A stretch of DNA of 64,000 nucleotides from Stappia sp. 28M-7 (lineage in GTDB: Bacteria; Pseudomonadota; Alphaproteobacteria; Rhizobiales; Stappiaceae). The first letter of the stretch is position 1. Each line of letters begins with the position of its first letter. The DNA is taken from assembly GCF_014252955.1 (NCBI RefSeq), contig NZ_JACMIA010000001.1, positions 248,001-312,000 of the forward strand, written 5' to 3'. The notes under the pieces are model-generated. The model was not told where the DNA came from. It did not search any database and was given only the letters and a program-made list of their open reading frames with translations. This document shows positions 52,383-62,219 of this stretch, piece after piece. A program made the position numbers and the translations under genes.

Positions 52383-54224
52383 ATGGCGATTGAGGTGGAC
52401 ACGAGCGGGCGTGCCGAGCATGAGGCCGACCGGCGGACGTCTCCTCCGGCCGAGGCCGGGGGCGCGCCGGCTGCTGCCCGCGGTCCCAACAGTCAGCGCC
52501 GCTTCCGCAGGCGCATCCTGTCGCGCATCGCCGGCTCGATCTCGCCCTATCTCACCTCCTCGCTGACCCGCCGCATCCTGGTGCTGAACCTCGCCGGCCT
52601 GTGCGCGCTGGTCGGCGGCATCCTTTATCTCAACCAGTTCCGCGCCGGGCTGATCGATGCCCGCGTCCAGAGCCTCCTGACCCAGGGCGAGATCATCGCC
52701 GGTGCCATCGCCGCCTCGGCGACGGTGGAGACCGACGGGCTGATGGTCGATCCCGAGCAGCTGCTGCAGCTGCAGGCGGGCGAAAGCGTCTCGCCGACCG
52801 ACGGCTCGCGGCTGACCGACTTTCCGATCAATCCCGAGCGCGTCGCCCCGGTGCTGCGCCGGCTGATCTCGCCGACCCGCACCAGGGCGCGGATCTACGA
52901 TCCCGAAGGCATCCTGATCCTCGATTCCCGGCATCTTTACGCGCGCGGCCAGATCCTGCGCTTCGACCTGCCGCCGCCGACCACCGAGGAACCGGGCCTG
53001 TGGGACCAGATCTGGGCCGACGTGAAACTGTGGTTCCGCCGCGGCGACCTGCCGCTCTACGAGGAGATCGGCGCGGGCAACGGGCGGGCCTATCCGGAAG
53101 TGGAGGCAGCGCTCGCCGGCTCGCCCGCCAGCGTGGTGCGCGTGTCCTCGCGCGGCGAGCTGATCGTCTCGGTCGCGGTGCCGGTGCAGCGCTTCCGCGC
53201 GGTGCTGGGCTCGCTGCTGCTGTCGACGCAAGGCGGCGACATCGACGCCATCGTGCGGGCCGAGCGCATCGGCATCGTGCGCGTGTTCCTGGTCGCCGCG
53301 ACGGTGACCATGGTGCTGTCGATCCTGCTGGCCGGCACCATCGCCGGCCCGGTTCGGCGGCTGGCGGCGGCGGCCGAACGGGTGCGCCGGGGCATCAAGT
53401 CGCGCGAGGAGATCCCGCAATTCTCCGAGCGGCGCGACGAGATCGGCCATCTGGCGAGTGCGCTTCGCGACATGACCAACGCGCTCTACAACCGCATGGA
53501 CGCGATCGAGACCTTCGCCGCGGACGTGGCGCACGAGCTGAAGAACCCGCTGACCTCGCTGCGCAGCGCGGTGGAGACGCTGCCGCTGGCCAAGCAGCCG
53601 CAGGCGCGCGAGCGGCTGATGGAGGTCATCCAGCACGACGTGCGCCGGCTCGACCGGCTGATCACCGACATTTCCGATGCCTCGCGGCTGGATGCGGAAC
53701 TGGCCCGCGCCGATGCCGAGCCCATCGACATCTCGACGCTGCTGCTGGGCGTGTGCGATCTGGCCAACGAACGGGCGGCGGCCGGCGAGGCGCGGGTCGA
53801 GGTGCATATCAATTCCTCGCGCCGCGACCATCCCTACCGGGTGCTCGGCCATGACAGCCGTCTCGGCCAGGTGGTCAACAACCTGATCGACAATGCCCGC
53901 TCCTTCTCGCCCCCCGGCGGCACGGTGCGGGTGACGGCGAACCGAACCGCCGACATGGTCGAGATCATGGTGGACGACGACGGGCCGGGCGTGCGCCCGG
54001 AGCTGCGCGAGCGCATCTTCGAGCGCTTCTATACCGACCGCCCGGAATCCGAGGGCTTCGGCAACAATTCCGGCCTCGGCCTGTCGATCTCGCGCCAGAT
54101 CGTCGAGGCTCATCGCGGCACGATCTCGGTCGCCAACCGCGAAACGGTGGACGCCAAGACCGGCGAGACCCGCATCGACGGCGCCCGCTTCACCGTGCGC
54201 CTGCCGGCCGAGAGCCGGGGATGA
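52383..54224 (+). CDS. chvG: Sensor histidine kinase ChvG
   Basis: 613 residues. A variable cytoplasmic N-terminus of about 65 residues precedes a membrane segment ('ILVLNLAGLCALVGGILYL'), a periplasmic domain of about 220 residues, a second membrane segment ('VFLVAATVTMVLSILLAG'), a HAMP domain, the phosphoacceptor 'FAADVAHELKNPL' near 385, and an ATPase domain with N, G1 and G2 boxes ('NNLIDNARSF', 'DDDGPGV', 'GLGLSI'). In Sinorhizobium ExoR holds its homologue in check. Its stop overlaps the hprK start by four bases. Confidence 0.95.
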   Translation: MAIEVDTSGRAEHEADRRTSPPAEAGGAPAAARGPNSQRRFRRRILSRIAGSISPYLTSSLTRRILVLNLAGLCALVGGILYLNQFRAGLIDARVQSLLTQGEIIAGAIAASATVETDGLMVDPEQLLQLQAGESVSPTDGSRLTDFPINPERVAPVLRRLISPTRTRARIYDPEGILILDSRHLYARGQILRFDLPPPTTEEPGLWDQIWADVKLWFRRGDLPLYEEIGAGNGRAYPEVEAALAGSPASVVRVSSRGELIVSVAVPVQRFRAVLGSLLLSTQGGDIDAIVRAERIGIVRVFLVAATVTMVLSILLAGTIAGPVRRLAAAAERVRRGIKSREEIPQFSERRDEIGHLASALRDMTNALYNRMDAIETFAADVAHELKNPLTSLRSAVETLPLAKQPQARERLMEVIQHDVRRLDRLITDISDASRLDAELARADAEPIDISTLLLGVCDLANERAAAGEARVEVHINSSRRDHPYRVLGHDSRLGQVVNNLIDNARSFSPPGGTVRVTANRTADMVEIMVDDDGPGVRPELRERIFERFYTDRPESEGFGNNSGLGLSISRQIVEAHRGTISVANRETVDAKTGETRIDGARFTVRLPAESRG

Positions 54225-54682
54225 GCGGCGGCGACACGGTTCATGCCTCCTGCATCCTGGTCGGCAGTGCCGGCATCCTGATCCGCGGCCGCTCGGGCGC
54301 GGGCAAGTCGCGCCTCGGCGAGCGGATCCTCAGCGAGGCGCGCTTGCGCGGCCTGCTGGCGCTGGCGGTGGCCGACGACCGGGTGGCGCTTGCCGCCCGC
54401 TCGGGCCGGCTGATCGCGAGCTGTCCGCCGCCGCTGGCGGGCCTGTGGGAGCGGCGCGGCGAAGGGATCGTTGAGGTCGCGGCCGAGCCGCGCGCCGTGG
54501 TGCGGCTGGTGGTCGACCTGGTGCCGGAGGGCGAGCTGGAGCGCATGCCGGAGAGCGAGGCGATGCGCGTCACCCTGTGCGGGATCGCGCTTGCGCGCCT
54601 TGCCGTGCCCTGCGGGCACGAGCAGGACACGGCGCTCGACGTGCTGGCCGTACTGACGGGCCGGGCCTCCGACAGGGCCTGA
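54221..54682 (+). CDS. hprK: HPr kinase/phosphorylase, short alphaproteobacterial form
   Basis: 153 residues, about half of the Gram-positive enzyme (about 310), because the N-terminal domain is missing. The Walker A loop 'GRSGAGKSRLG' lies near 23-33, and the short catalytic core continues to 'VRLVVDLVP'. It should phosphorylate HPr on Ser and so link carbon status to the PTS. It overlaps chvG by ATGA, so the sensor kinase and HPr kinase are translated together. Confidence 0.9.
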   Translation: MSGGDTVHASCILVGSAGILIRGRSGAGKSRLGERILSEARLRGLLALAVADDRVALAARSGRLIASCPPPLAGLWERRGEGIVEVAAEPRAVVRLVVDLVPEGELERMPESEAMRVTLCGIALARLAVPCGHEQDTALDVLAVLTGRASDRA

Positions 54683-54992
54683 TCCGGGGGCGCTGCGTCA
54701 GGGTCCCTGTCGCATCCGCGCGGGACCTTGCGAAAAAGCCGGGGGCCGGGTCCGATTTTTCTTGCGCTGCAGCGTTACCTTGCCGACATTGGGCGCCCGG
54801 CATCGAACGACCGGGGGCGGGGAGCGCTCCGTCGCGTGCGGCCCGCGGGTCGCAGCGGCGCAAGACTGCAAGAGGCTAAGGTATTTCTACCGGTCGTTGG
54901 ATCGGCGGGATATCCGGAAAAAGTCCATTGTGGTATGCGCCACGCCGGCCGCTGAAGGCGGACCGGACGGACGGACAAACGACGGACAGGGC
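54683..54992. other. 310-base spacer between hprK and the EIIA gene
   Basis: No gene is supported. There is a short AT-rich stretch (54755-54775) and a GC-rich one after it, and a run of GGAC repeats just before the EIIA start. A promoter for the EIIA-HPr pair may lie here but no clear consensus is visible. Confidence 0.4.
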
Positions 54993-55397
54993 ATGATCGG
55001 TCTCGTACTTGTTACGCACGGACGATTGGCGGAAGAATTCAAGTCTGCGCTGGAGCATGTCGTCGGCCCGCAAGACCGGGTCGAGACGATCTGCATCGGC
55101 CCGGACGACGACATGGAGCAGCGCCGGCAGGACATCCTGACGGCCGTGGAGAGCGTCAATGACGGCTCCGGCGTGGTGCTGCTGACGGACATGTTCGGCG
55201 GAACCCCGTCGAACCTTGCCATCTCCGTCATGGACGGCACCAGCATCGAGGTCATCGCCGGCGTCAACCTGCCCATGCTGATCAAGCTGGCCAGCGTGCG
55301 CGGCGAAAGCGCCATCGCCGAGGCGGTGGACGAGGCCCGCAAGGCCGGCCAGAAATACATTTCCGTTGCCAGCCAGGTTCTGTCGGGCCAGGGGTGA
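54993..55397 (+). CDS. PTS EIIA component, mannose type
   Basis: 134 residues. The phosphorylated His lies at 'LVTHGRLAEEF' (His9), and 'LTDMFGGTPSN' near 70 is the mannose-family signature. No sugar-transport EIIB or EIIC gene is adjacent, which fits the regulatory, transport-free PTS of alphaproteobacteria. It ends four bases before the HPr start and is co-transcribed with it. Confidence 0.92.
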   Translation: MIGLVLVTHGRLAEEFKSALEHVVGPQDRVETICIGPDDDMEQRRQDILTAVESVNDGSGVVLLTDMFGGTPSNLAISVMDGTSIEVIAGVNLPMLIKLASVRGESAIAEAVDEARKAGQKYISVASQVLSGQG

Positions 55398-55401
55398 CGG
55401 G

Positions 55402-55695
55402 ATGATGGACCAGATGCAAGCGGCCGGGCTCACCCGCGACCTGAAGATCGTCAACCGGCGCGGCCTGCATGCCAGGGCCTCGGCCAAGCTGGTGAAGCTG
55501 GTCGAAACCTTCGACGCCGAGGTGGTGGTGATGAAGGACGGCCAGTCGGTCGGCGGCAATTCCATCATGGGCCTGATGATGCTGGCGGCCAGCCCCGGCT
55601 GCTCGATCCGCGTTTCCGCCACCGGCACGGAGGCGGAAAGCGCGCTCGCCGCCATCTCCGAGCTGGTGGAAAGCGGCTTCGGCGAGACCGACTGA
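55402..55695 (+). CDS. ptsH: Phosphocarrier protein HPr
   Basis: 97 residues. The EI-phosphorylated His is in 'RRGLHARASAKL' and the Ser site for HPr kinase in 'VGGNSIMGLMML'. The presence of this Ser agrees with hprK nearby. It relays phosphate from EI (elsewhere) to EIIA and probably reports carbon or nitrogen status. ATG 55402 is preferred over an upstream start because it follows GGGGTGACGGG. Confidence 0.93.
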   Translation: MMDQMQAAGLTRDLKIVNRRGLHARASAKLVKLVETFDAEVVVMKDGQSVGGNSIMGLMMLAASPGCSIRVSATGTEAESALAAISELVESGFGETD

Positions 55696-55843
55696 GGCTT
55701 CGCTGCCTTCTTCCATCTAGCTAAATTGCTCCGGCCTCTCCTTCGTCCTCCCGGACGGCGCGCCAGCGCCGAGCCGGGACCGGTGAGCCGAGGGCCTATG
55801 GCACATGCCCCCGAACGACACCGGAGCCGCCATGCCTCCCCGA

Positions 55844-55880
55844 TCCCGGATCTTCGGCCTTCGGCCTCGTCCGGGAAGAC
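55844..55880 (+). repeat. Dispersed palindromic repeat, copy 3
   Basis: Matches copy 1 (47343-47381) over the 37-base TCCCGGA...TCCGGGAAGAC core and continues into GCCGAGGAGAGG, like the flank GAAGGAGAGG of copy 1. It lies in the 683-base spacer between ptsH and ahcY; the first 150 bases of this spacer also hold the CCGGGACCGGTGAGCCG module (near 55772-55792). Confidence 0.85.
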
Positions 55881-56066
55881 GCCGAGGAGAGGTCTTGGCC
55901 GGAACACCCTATCTCCGGGCTTGCCGAGGGCCCCGCTGGAGTCCGGTTCTGCGTACCTCTGGCCAGAAGGGTGGCCGAGAGGGGGGGCGGAGTGTTGCCG
56001 CATGCTTCCATGATCTGTTGGCGCTTCGTTAACCCAAGGGACAGGCACCGGGCCTTCGACTGAAAA

Positions 56067-56090
56067 GGACATAAAGAAATCTTTATATCC
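56067..56090 (+). promoter_or_regulatory. Palindromic operator at the ahcY promoter (SahR-like)
   Basis: GGACATAAAGA and TCTTTATATCC are inverted over 24 bases with one mismatch. It stops three bases before the -35 of the promoter at 56094. The shape recalls the ATAAAGA-type boxes of methionine-cycle regulators of the SahR/SamR kind in Proteobacteria; the assignment is an inference. Confidence 0.55.
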
Positions 56091-56093
56091 TTA

Positions 56094-56122
56094 TTGCTTT
56101 GTATCGGTTTCCGGCCTATAAA
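56094..56122 (+). promoter_or_regulatory. Promoter of ahcY
   Basis: TTGCTT (56094-56099), a 17-base spacer and TATAAA (56117-56122). The transcript would have a leader of about 250 bases containing GGGCCGAAAGGCCC and other hairpins. I do not see the SAH riboswitch consensus in it. Confidence 0.6.
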
Positions 56123-56378
56123 CCGGGCATCCGCCGGCTGCCTGCATCCGGCGCAAGGCGTTGTCCGCGCCGGACAAGGGGCCGAAAGGCCCGTGTTCCG
56201 GCGCCACACATGATCGTGCAAGACGCGCCAGAAAGACGAATTCCGGGGCAGCCCCAGGGTGCCCCAGGACACGGGCGCTGCCGGCTGCTGCCGGTCGCCC
56301 CTTCGGGAAATTCCTGTCCCGGACCCCGTTCCGGACGGGCAAGTGCTGTTTCAAACGAAAAGCGAGCGGACGATACGC

Positions 56379-57776
<1,398 letters not shown>

Positions 57777-57800
57777 TCGGTCCGGCCGGTCCCCGGCGCA

Positions 57801-57824
57801 TCCGGCAGGCGCAATCCTGCCGGA
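57801..57824 (+). other. Hairpin after ahcY
   Basis: TCCGGCAGG and CCTGCCGGA pair perfectly around CGCAAT, without a T tail. It may protect the 3' end of the ahcY mRNA. Confidence 0.5.
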
Positions 57825-57870
57825 CGCAGGGCGAAATCGGCACCGGAACGAGCTCTGGCCGATCCCTTGA

Positions 57871-57907
57871 CGGGGGCTGTGGATGACACAGCCCCCGTTT
57901 ACTTTTC
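57871..57907 (+). terminator. Intrinsic terminator after ahcY
   Basis: CGGGGGCTGTG and CACAGCCCCCG pair around GATGA and are followed by TTTACTTTT. Confidence 0.9.
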
Positions 57908-57927
57908 GGTAACCGACACTTCTTCGC

Positions 57928-58010
57928 GATTCGCGTTTGCGTTATGGTCTTTGCGAATCAGGCGGGTCGTAAGGCAGAACTGCTTGAGGCCCGTGTTTTG
58001 CGACGGGCCT
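57928..58010 (+). promoter_or_regulatory. Inverted repeats upstream of divL
   Basis: GATTCGC (57928-57934) and GCGAATC (57953-57959) form a split inverted repeat; AGGCCCGT/ACGGGCCT (57987-58010) is a hairpin in the probable leader. No CtrA-type TTAA-N7-TTAA site is visible. Confidence 0.35.
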
Positions 58011-58076
58011 GATGCGGCAGCCTTATGCGGGCGACCCGATGCGGGTGCCCTGACAGGGCGACAGGGGAAAGAGCGG

Positions 58077-60599
58077 ATGCCGGCGGACGGCTGGGAACAT
58101 GGGCGCGACCGCGCCGCATGGCGGAGAGTGAGTCGCAAGGCTCGGCTGGGTCTGTCGACCGCGCCGCTGGCCTGGGTCGCCTCCACCGGCCTGTGCCTTG
58201 CCAACGATGTCCCCGGGGCCACCCATCCGCTGTTTTCGGGCACCTTCACCCCTGAAAAGGTCGTCTGGATGGCCGCCGTCGGCGGTGCCGTGACCTTTGC
58301 CGTGACCGCTGCCGTCACCCTCATCCGCAACATGCGCGCAAGCTCCGGTACGCTGAACACCGCGACCGAGACCAGCGCCCGGCTCGCCGCGCGGCTCGAC
58401 CGGCTGGAAAGCCTCGTCGCCTCCGACGACCAGCGCATCGTCATGTGGCAGCCCGGCGAGGACGAGCCCTTCGTTGCCGGCATGCTGGAGGAAAGCTCCG
58501 GCGTGCCGCGTTCGCCCGCCCGGCTGCTGGCCTTCGGCAGCTGGCTGGAGGCTCGTGCGGCCGGCGCGCTCGAACAGGCCGTCGACCGGCTGCGCCAGCA
58601 CGGCGAGGCCTTCCGCATGACGGTGCCGACCCGCACCGGCGGCATGGTCGAGATCTGCGGCCGGGTGACCGCCAGCGCACCGGTGCTGCGCCTGCGCGAC
58701 CTGACCGGCGAGCGCAAGTCGCAGGCCCTCACCGCCGAGCGCAACAGCGCCATGACCCGCGAGCTGCAGACCCTGCGCGCGCTGCTCGACGGCGTGCCCT
58801 CTCCGGCCTGGTTGCGCGACGAGGAAGGCGCCCTGGTCTGGGTCAATGCCGCCTATGCGCGGGCGGTGGAAACCGACAGCGGCCAGGCGGCCATCGACGC
58901 GCGGGTCGAGTTCCTCGACGCCAAGGGGCGCGGCCAGATGGAGCGCGGCCGCGACGAGAAAGGCCATTCGCGCGCCCGCCTGCCGGCGGTGGCGGCCGGC
59001 GCCCGGCGCATCTTCGACGTCACCCAGATCGCGGTCGACTCCGGCACCGGCGGCATCGCCATCGATGTCAGCGAGCTGGAAAACGTGCGCCAGGAACTCG
59101 GCCGCACCATCGACTTCCACGCCCGTACGCTCGACCAGCTGGCGACCGCCGTGGCGATCTTCGGCGCCGACCGGCGGCTGCAGTTCTACAACGCCGCCTT
59201 CCGCTCCCTGTGGGATCTCGACGCGACCTTCCTGGAGAGCAACCCGAGCGACGGGGCCCTGCTCGATGCGCTGCGCGCCGCGCGCAAGCTGCCCGAGCAG
59301 GCCGACTATCGCGGCTGGCGCAACAAGCTGCTGGAAACCTACACCTCGCTCGACGCGCGCGAATTCTGGTGGCACCTGCCGGACGGGCGCACGCTGCGCG
59401 TCATCGCCAACCCGCATCCGCAGGGCGGCGTCACCTATATCTACGAGAACGTCACCGAGCGGCTGGACCTGGAAAGCCGCTACAACTCGCTGATCCGTGT
59501 CCAGGGCGAGACGCTGGACAACCTGTCCGAGGCGGTGGCGGTGTTCGGGTCCGACGGGCGGCTGCGCCTGTGGAACCCGGCCTTCGAGAACATCTGGGAC
59601 CTGTCCGACGACCGGCTCGGCGACAGCCCGCACATCACCCGCATCGTCGACATGGAGATGCTGGAGCCGGAAGAGACGGCGACCTGGCGCCAGCTGGTGA
59701 CGGCGGTGACCAGCCTTGCCGACAACCGCGAGCCGGTGTCCGGGCGGCTGGACCGGGAGAGCGGCGAGGCGATCGACTACGCCACCGTGCCGCTGCCGGA
59801 CGGCGGCACGCTGGTGACCTTCGTCAATGTGACGGATTCGGTGAATGTCGAGCGCGCGCTGCTCGACAAGAACGAGGCGCTGGAACAGGCCGACCAGCTC
59901 AAGAACGCCTTCATCCAGCACGTCTCCTACGAGCTGCGCTCGCCGCTGACCAACATCATCGGCTTCGCCCAGCTGCTGTCCGACCCGAAATTCGGCCCGC
60001 TGACCGCAAAGCAGGGAGAGTATGTCGACTACATCCTCTCCTCGTCCTCGGCGCTGCTGGCGATCATCAACGACATTCTCGACCTTGCCACCATCGATGC
60101 CGGCATCATGGAGCTCGACATTTCCTCCGTGGATGTGGCGCGGACCGTGCAGGCGGCGGTGGAGGGGTTGAAGGACCGGCTGGCCGACAGCGGCATCGCG
60201 CTGAAGCTGACAGTCGCCGACGATGTCGGCGTGATCCAGGCCGACGAGCGGCGCCTGCGCCAGGTGCTGTTCAACCTGATCTCCAACGCGCTGCGCTTCT
60301 CCGATGTGGGCGGTACCATCGACGTCGGCTGCCTGCGCACGATGGATGCCATCGAGTTCCATGTCCGCGACCATGGCTGCGGCATCCCCGAGGACATGCT
60401 CGACCAGGTCTTCGCCCGCTTCGTCGGCCGCGATGCCGGCCAGCGCCGCCGCGGCGCCGGGCTCGGCCTGTCCATCGTCAAGAGCTTCGTCGAGCTGCAT
60501 GGCGGCACGGTCTCGATCGAATCGGAAGAGGGGGTCGGCACATATGTCGTCTGCCGATTTCCCTTCGCACCCGACGCCCTCCAGCACGCCGCCGAGTGA
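58077..60599 (+). CDS. divL: DivL-like atypical sensor kinase with Tyr in place of the phospho-His
   Basis: 840 residues from ATG 58077. Two hydrophobic stretches lie near the N-terminus (about 22-40 and 60-82); three PAS-like segments follow, near 220-340, 345-455 and 470-590. The dimerisation helix reads 'FIQHVSYELRSPLTN': the phosphoacceptor position is Tyr618, not His, as in Caulobacter DivL (Tyr550). The ATPase domain keeps N ('FNLISNALRFS'), G1 ('DHGCGIPE') and G2 ('GLGLSIVKSF') boxes. DivL binds DivK and steers the CckA-CtrA cell-cycle pathway. It is followed by tsaE 12 bases on. Confidence 0.88.
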   Translation: MPADGWEHGRDRAAWRRVSRKARLGLSTAPLAWVASTGLCLANDVPGATHPLFSGTFTPEKVVWMAAVGGAVTFAVTAAVTLIRNMRASSGTLNTATETSARLAARLDRLESLVASDDQRIVMWQPGEDEPFVAGMLEESSGVPRSPARLLAFGSWLEARAAGALEQAVDRLRQHGEAFRMTVPTRTGGMVEICGRVTASAPVLRLRDLTGERKSQALTAERNSAMTRELQTLRALLDGVPSPAWLRDEEGALVWVNAAYARAVETDSGQAAIDARVEFLDAKGRGQMERGRDEKGHSRARLPAVAAGARRIFDVTQIAVDSGTGGIAIDVSELENVRQELGRTIDFHARTLDQLATAVAIFGADRRLQFYNAAFRSLWDLDATFLESNPSDGALLDALRAARKLPEQADYRGWRNKLLETYTSLDAREFWWHLPDGRTLRVIANPHPQGGVTYIYENVTERLDLESRYNSLIRVQGETLDNLSEAVAVFGSDGRLRLWNPAFENIWDLSDDRLGDSPHITRIVDMEMLEPEETATWRQLVTAVTSLADNREPVSGRLDRESGEAIDYATVPLPDGGTLVTFVNVTDSVNVERALLDKNEALEQADQLKNAFIQHVSYELRSPLTNIIGFAQLLSDPKFGPLTAKQGEYVDYILSSSSALLAIINDILDLATIDAGIMELDISSVDVARTVQAAVEGLKDRLADSGIALKLTVADDVGVIQADERRLRQVLFNLISNALRFSDVGGTIDVGCLRTMDAIEFHVRDHGCGIPEDMLDQVFARFVGRDAGQRRRGAGLGLSIVKSFVELHGGTVSIESEEGVGTYVVCRFPFAPDALQHAAE

Positions 60600-60611
60600 C
60601 CGGCTCCTGCC

Positions 60612-62171
60612 ATGAGCGATACCAGCCCTGCATCGCCGTCCCGGGATGCGGAGCCGTTTCCCGGCGAGATTTCACTATCCTGTCCTGACGAAGCGGCGAC
60701 CGTCCGCCTGGCCGAGGACATCGCCATCATGCTGCAGCCCGGCGACTGCCTGTGCCTCGTCGGGGACCTGGGCGCCGGCAAGTCGACCTTCGCCCGGGCC
60801 TTGCTGCGCGCGCTGGCCGACGATCCCGCGCTCGAGGTGCCGAGCCCGACCTTCACCCTCGTCCAGTCCTATCCGTTCGAGCCGATGCCGGTCGCCCATT
60901 TCGACCTCTACCGGCTGGAGGACGAGGAGGAGCTCGACGAGCTCGGCCTCGACGAGATCCTGGAAAGCGGCGCGGCGCTGATCGAGTGGCCGGAGCGCGG
61001 CGCCTCGCGGCTGCCGGACAACCGGCTCGTCCTGCGCATTGCCGCCGGCGACACGCCGCAGGCGCGCAAGATCGCCCTGCTGCCGCCGGACGAGACCTGG
61101 CGCGCGCGCCTTGAGCGCACGCTGGCGATCCGCCGGCTGATCGAGGGAAACGCGCTTGCAGGCGCTCTGCGCCGCCGCTTCCAGGGCGATGCCTCGGCCC
61201 GCCGCTTCGAGACGGTGCGGGCCTCGGGCGCGGACGCGATCCTGATCGATTCCACCCCGCCGCCGCAGCATCAGCCGGTGCTGCGCGACGGGCTGACCTA
61301 CCGCCAGCTGGTGCATCTGGCCGATGGCGTCGATGCGGTCGTCGCGGTCACCGAGGCCTTGCGGGCGCGCGGCATCTGCGCACCGCGCACATACGGCGCC
61401 GATATCGCGGGCGGTCTGGTGCTGCAGGAGGACCTGGGGCGCGGCAAGGTGCTGGACGGCGGCCGGCCGGTGGCCGAGCGCTATCTCGCCGCAGCCGGCG
61501 TGCTGGCGCGGCTGCACGGCGCCCCCCCGCAGGCGGACCTGCCGATCCCGCAAGGCTGCGGCGGCGGCAGCTACCGGCTGTCGCGCTTCGACCCGCGGGC
61601 GATGCTGGTTGAGGCCGAACTGTTTCTCCACTGGTATCTGCCGCGCATGGGGGGGGAGGTGCCGGACGGACTGGCGGAAACCTTCGCCGGGTGCTGGCAG
61701 CCGCTGTTCGAGCGCGCCGCAAAGGACCGCAACTGGGTACTGCGCGACTACCATTCGCCAAACCTGATCTGGCGCGAGGGCGAGAGCGGCGATGACCGCA
61801 TCGCCGTGGTCGACACCCAGGACGCGATGATCGGCCCGGCCGCCTACGACGTCGCCTCGCTGGCGATGGATGCGCGCGTGGATGTGCCGCAGGAACTGGA
61901 GCGGCAGGTGCTCGAGCACTACATCGCCCGGCGGCATCAGACCACGCCCGGCTTCGACGAGGCGGCGTTCCGCCGCGACTACGCGATCATGGGCGCGCAG
62001 CGGGCGACCAAGATCCTCGGCATCTTTACCCGGCTCGCGGTGCGGGACGAAAAGCCCGGCTACCTTGTGCATCTGCCGCGCGTGCGCGAGTATCTGGCCC
62101 GCTGCCTGCGCCATCCGGAGCTGGCCGAACTGGCCGGCTGGTTCGACGGCCGCCTCGGCGAGACCGGATAG
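60612..62171 (+). CDS. tsaE: TsaE ATPase fused to an AmgK-like aminoglycoside-phosphotransferase-fold kinase
   Basis: 519 residues. Residues about 15-165 are TsaE: Walker A 'GDLGAGKSTFARALL' near 53 and 'PSPTFTLVQSY' near 80; TsaE is needed for threonylcarbamoyl modification of tRNA A37. From about 180 a kinase of the APH fold follows, with 'DYHSPNLIW' (catalytic Asp, Asn) and 'VVDTQDAMIGPAAYDVASL' (metal Asp). The latter half matches the cell-wall sugar kinase AmgK, which phosphorylates N-acetylmuramate. The next gene is MurU-like, the partner of AmgK. No frameshift separates the halves. Confidence 0.9.
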   Translation: MSDTSPASPSRDAEPFPGEISLSCPDEAATVRLAEDIAIMLQPGDCLCLVGDLGAGKSTFARALLRALADDPALEVPSPTFTLVQSYPFEPMPVAHFDLYRLEDEEELDELGLDEILESGAALIEWPERGASRLPDNRLVLRIAAGDTPQARKIALLPPDETWRARLERTLAIRRLIEGNALAGALRRRFQGDASARRFETVRASGADAILIDSTPPPQHQPVLRDGLTYRQLVHLADGVDAVVAVTEALRARGICAPRTYGADIAGGLVLQEDLGRGKVLDGGRPVAERYLAAAGVLARLHGAPPQADLPIPQGCGGGSYRLSRFDPRAMLVEAELFLHWYLPRMGGEVPDGLAETFAGCWQPLFERAAKDRNWVLRDYHSPNLIWREGESGDDRIAVVDTQDAMIGPAAYDVASLAMDARVDVPQELERQVLEHYIARRHQTTPGFDEAAFRRDYAIMGAQRATKILGIFTRLAVRDEKPGYLVHLPRVREYLARCLRHPELAELAGWFDGRLGETG

Positions 62172-62219
62172 ACGGCGCAGGCCCCAAACACCGGCCAAAC
62201 CAACGGAAAAGAGGCGGAC

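Noticed and set aside
56123-56378. SAH riboswitch in the ahcY leader
   Set aside because: The leader is structured, but I cannot find the conserved core of that riboswitch, and a protein operator is visible instead.
58077-58079. Upstream TTG at 57867 as the divL start
   Set aside because: It lies inside the intrinsic terminator of ahcY; ATG 58077 follows a purine-rich ribosome site.
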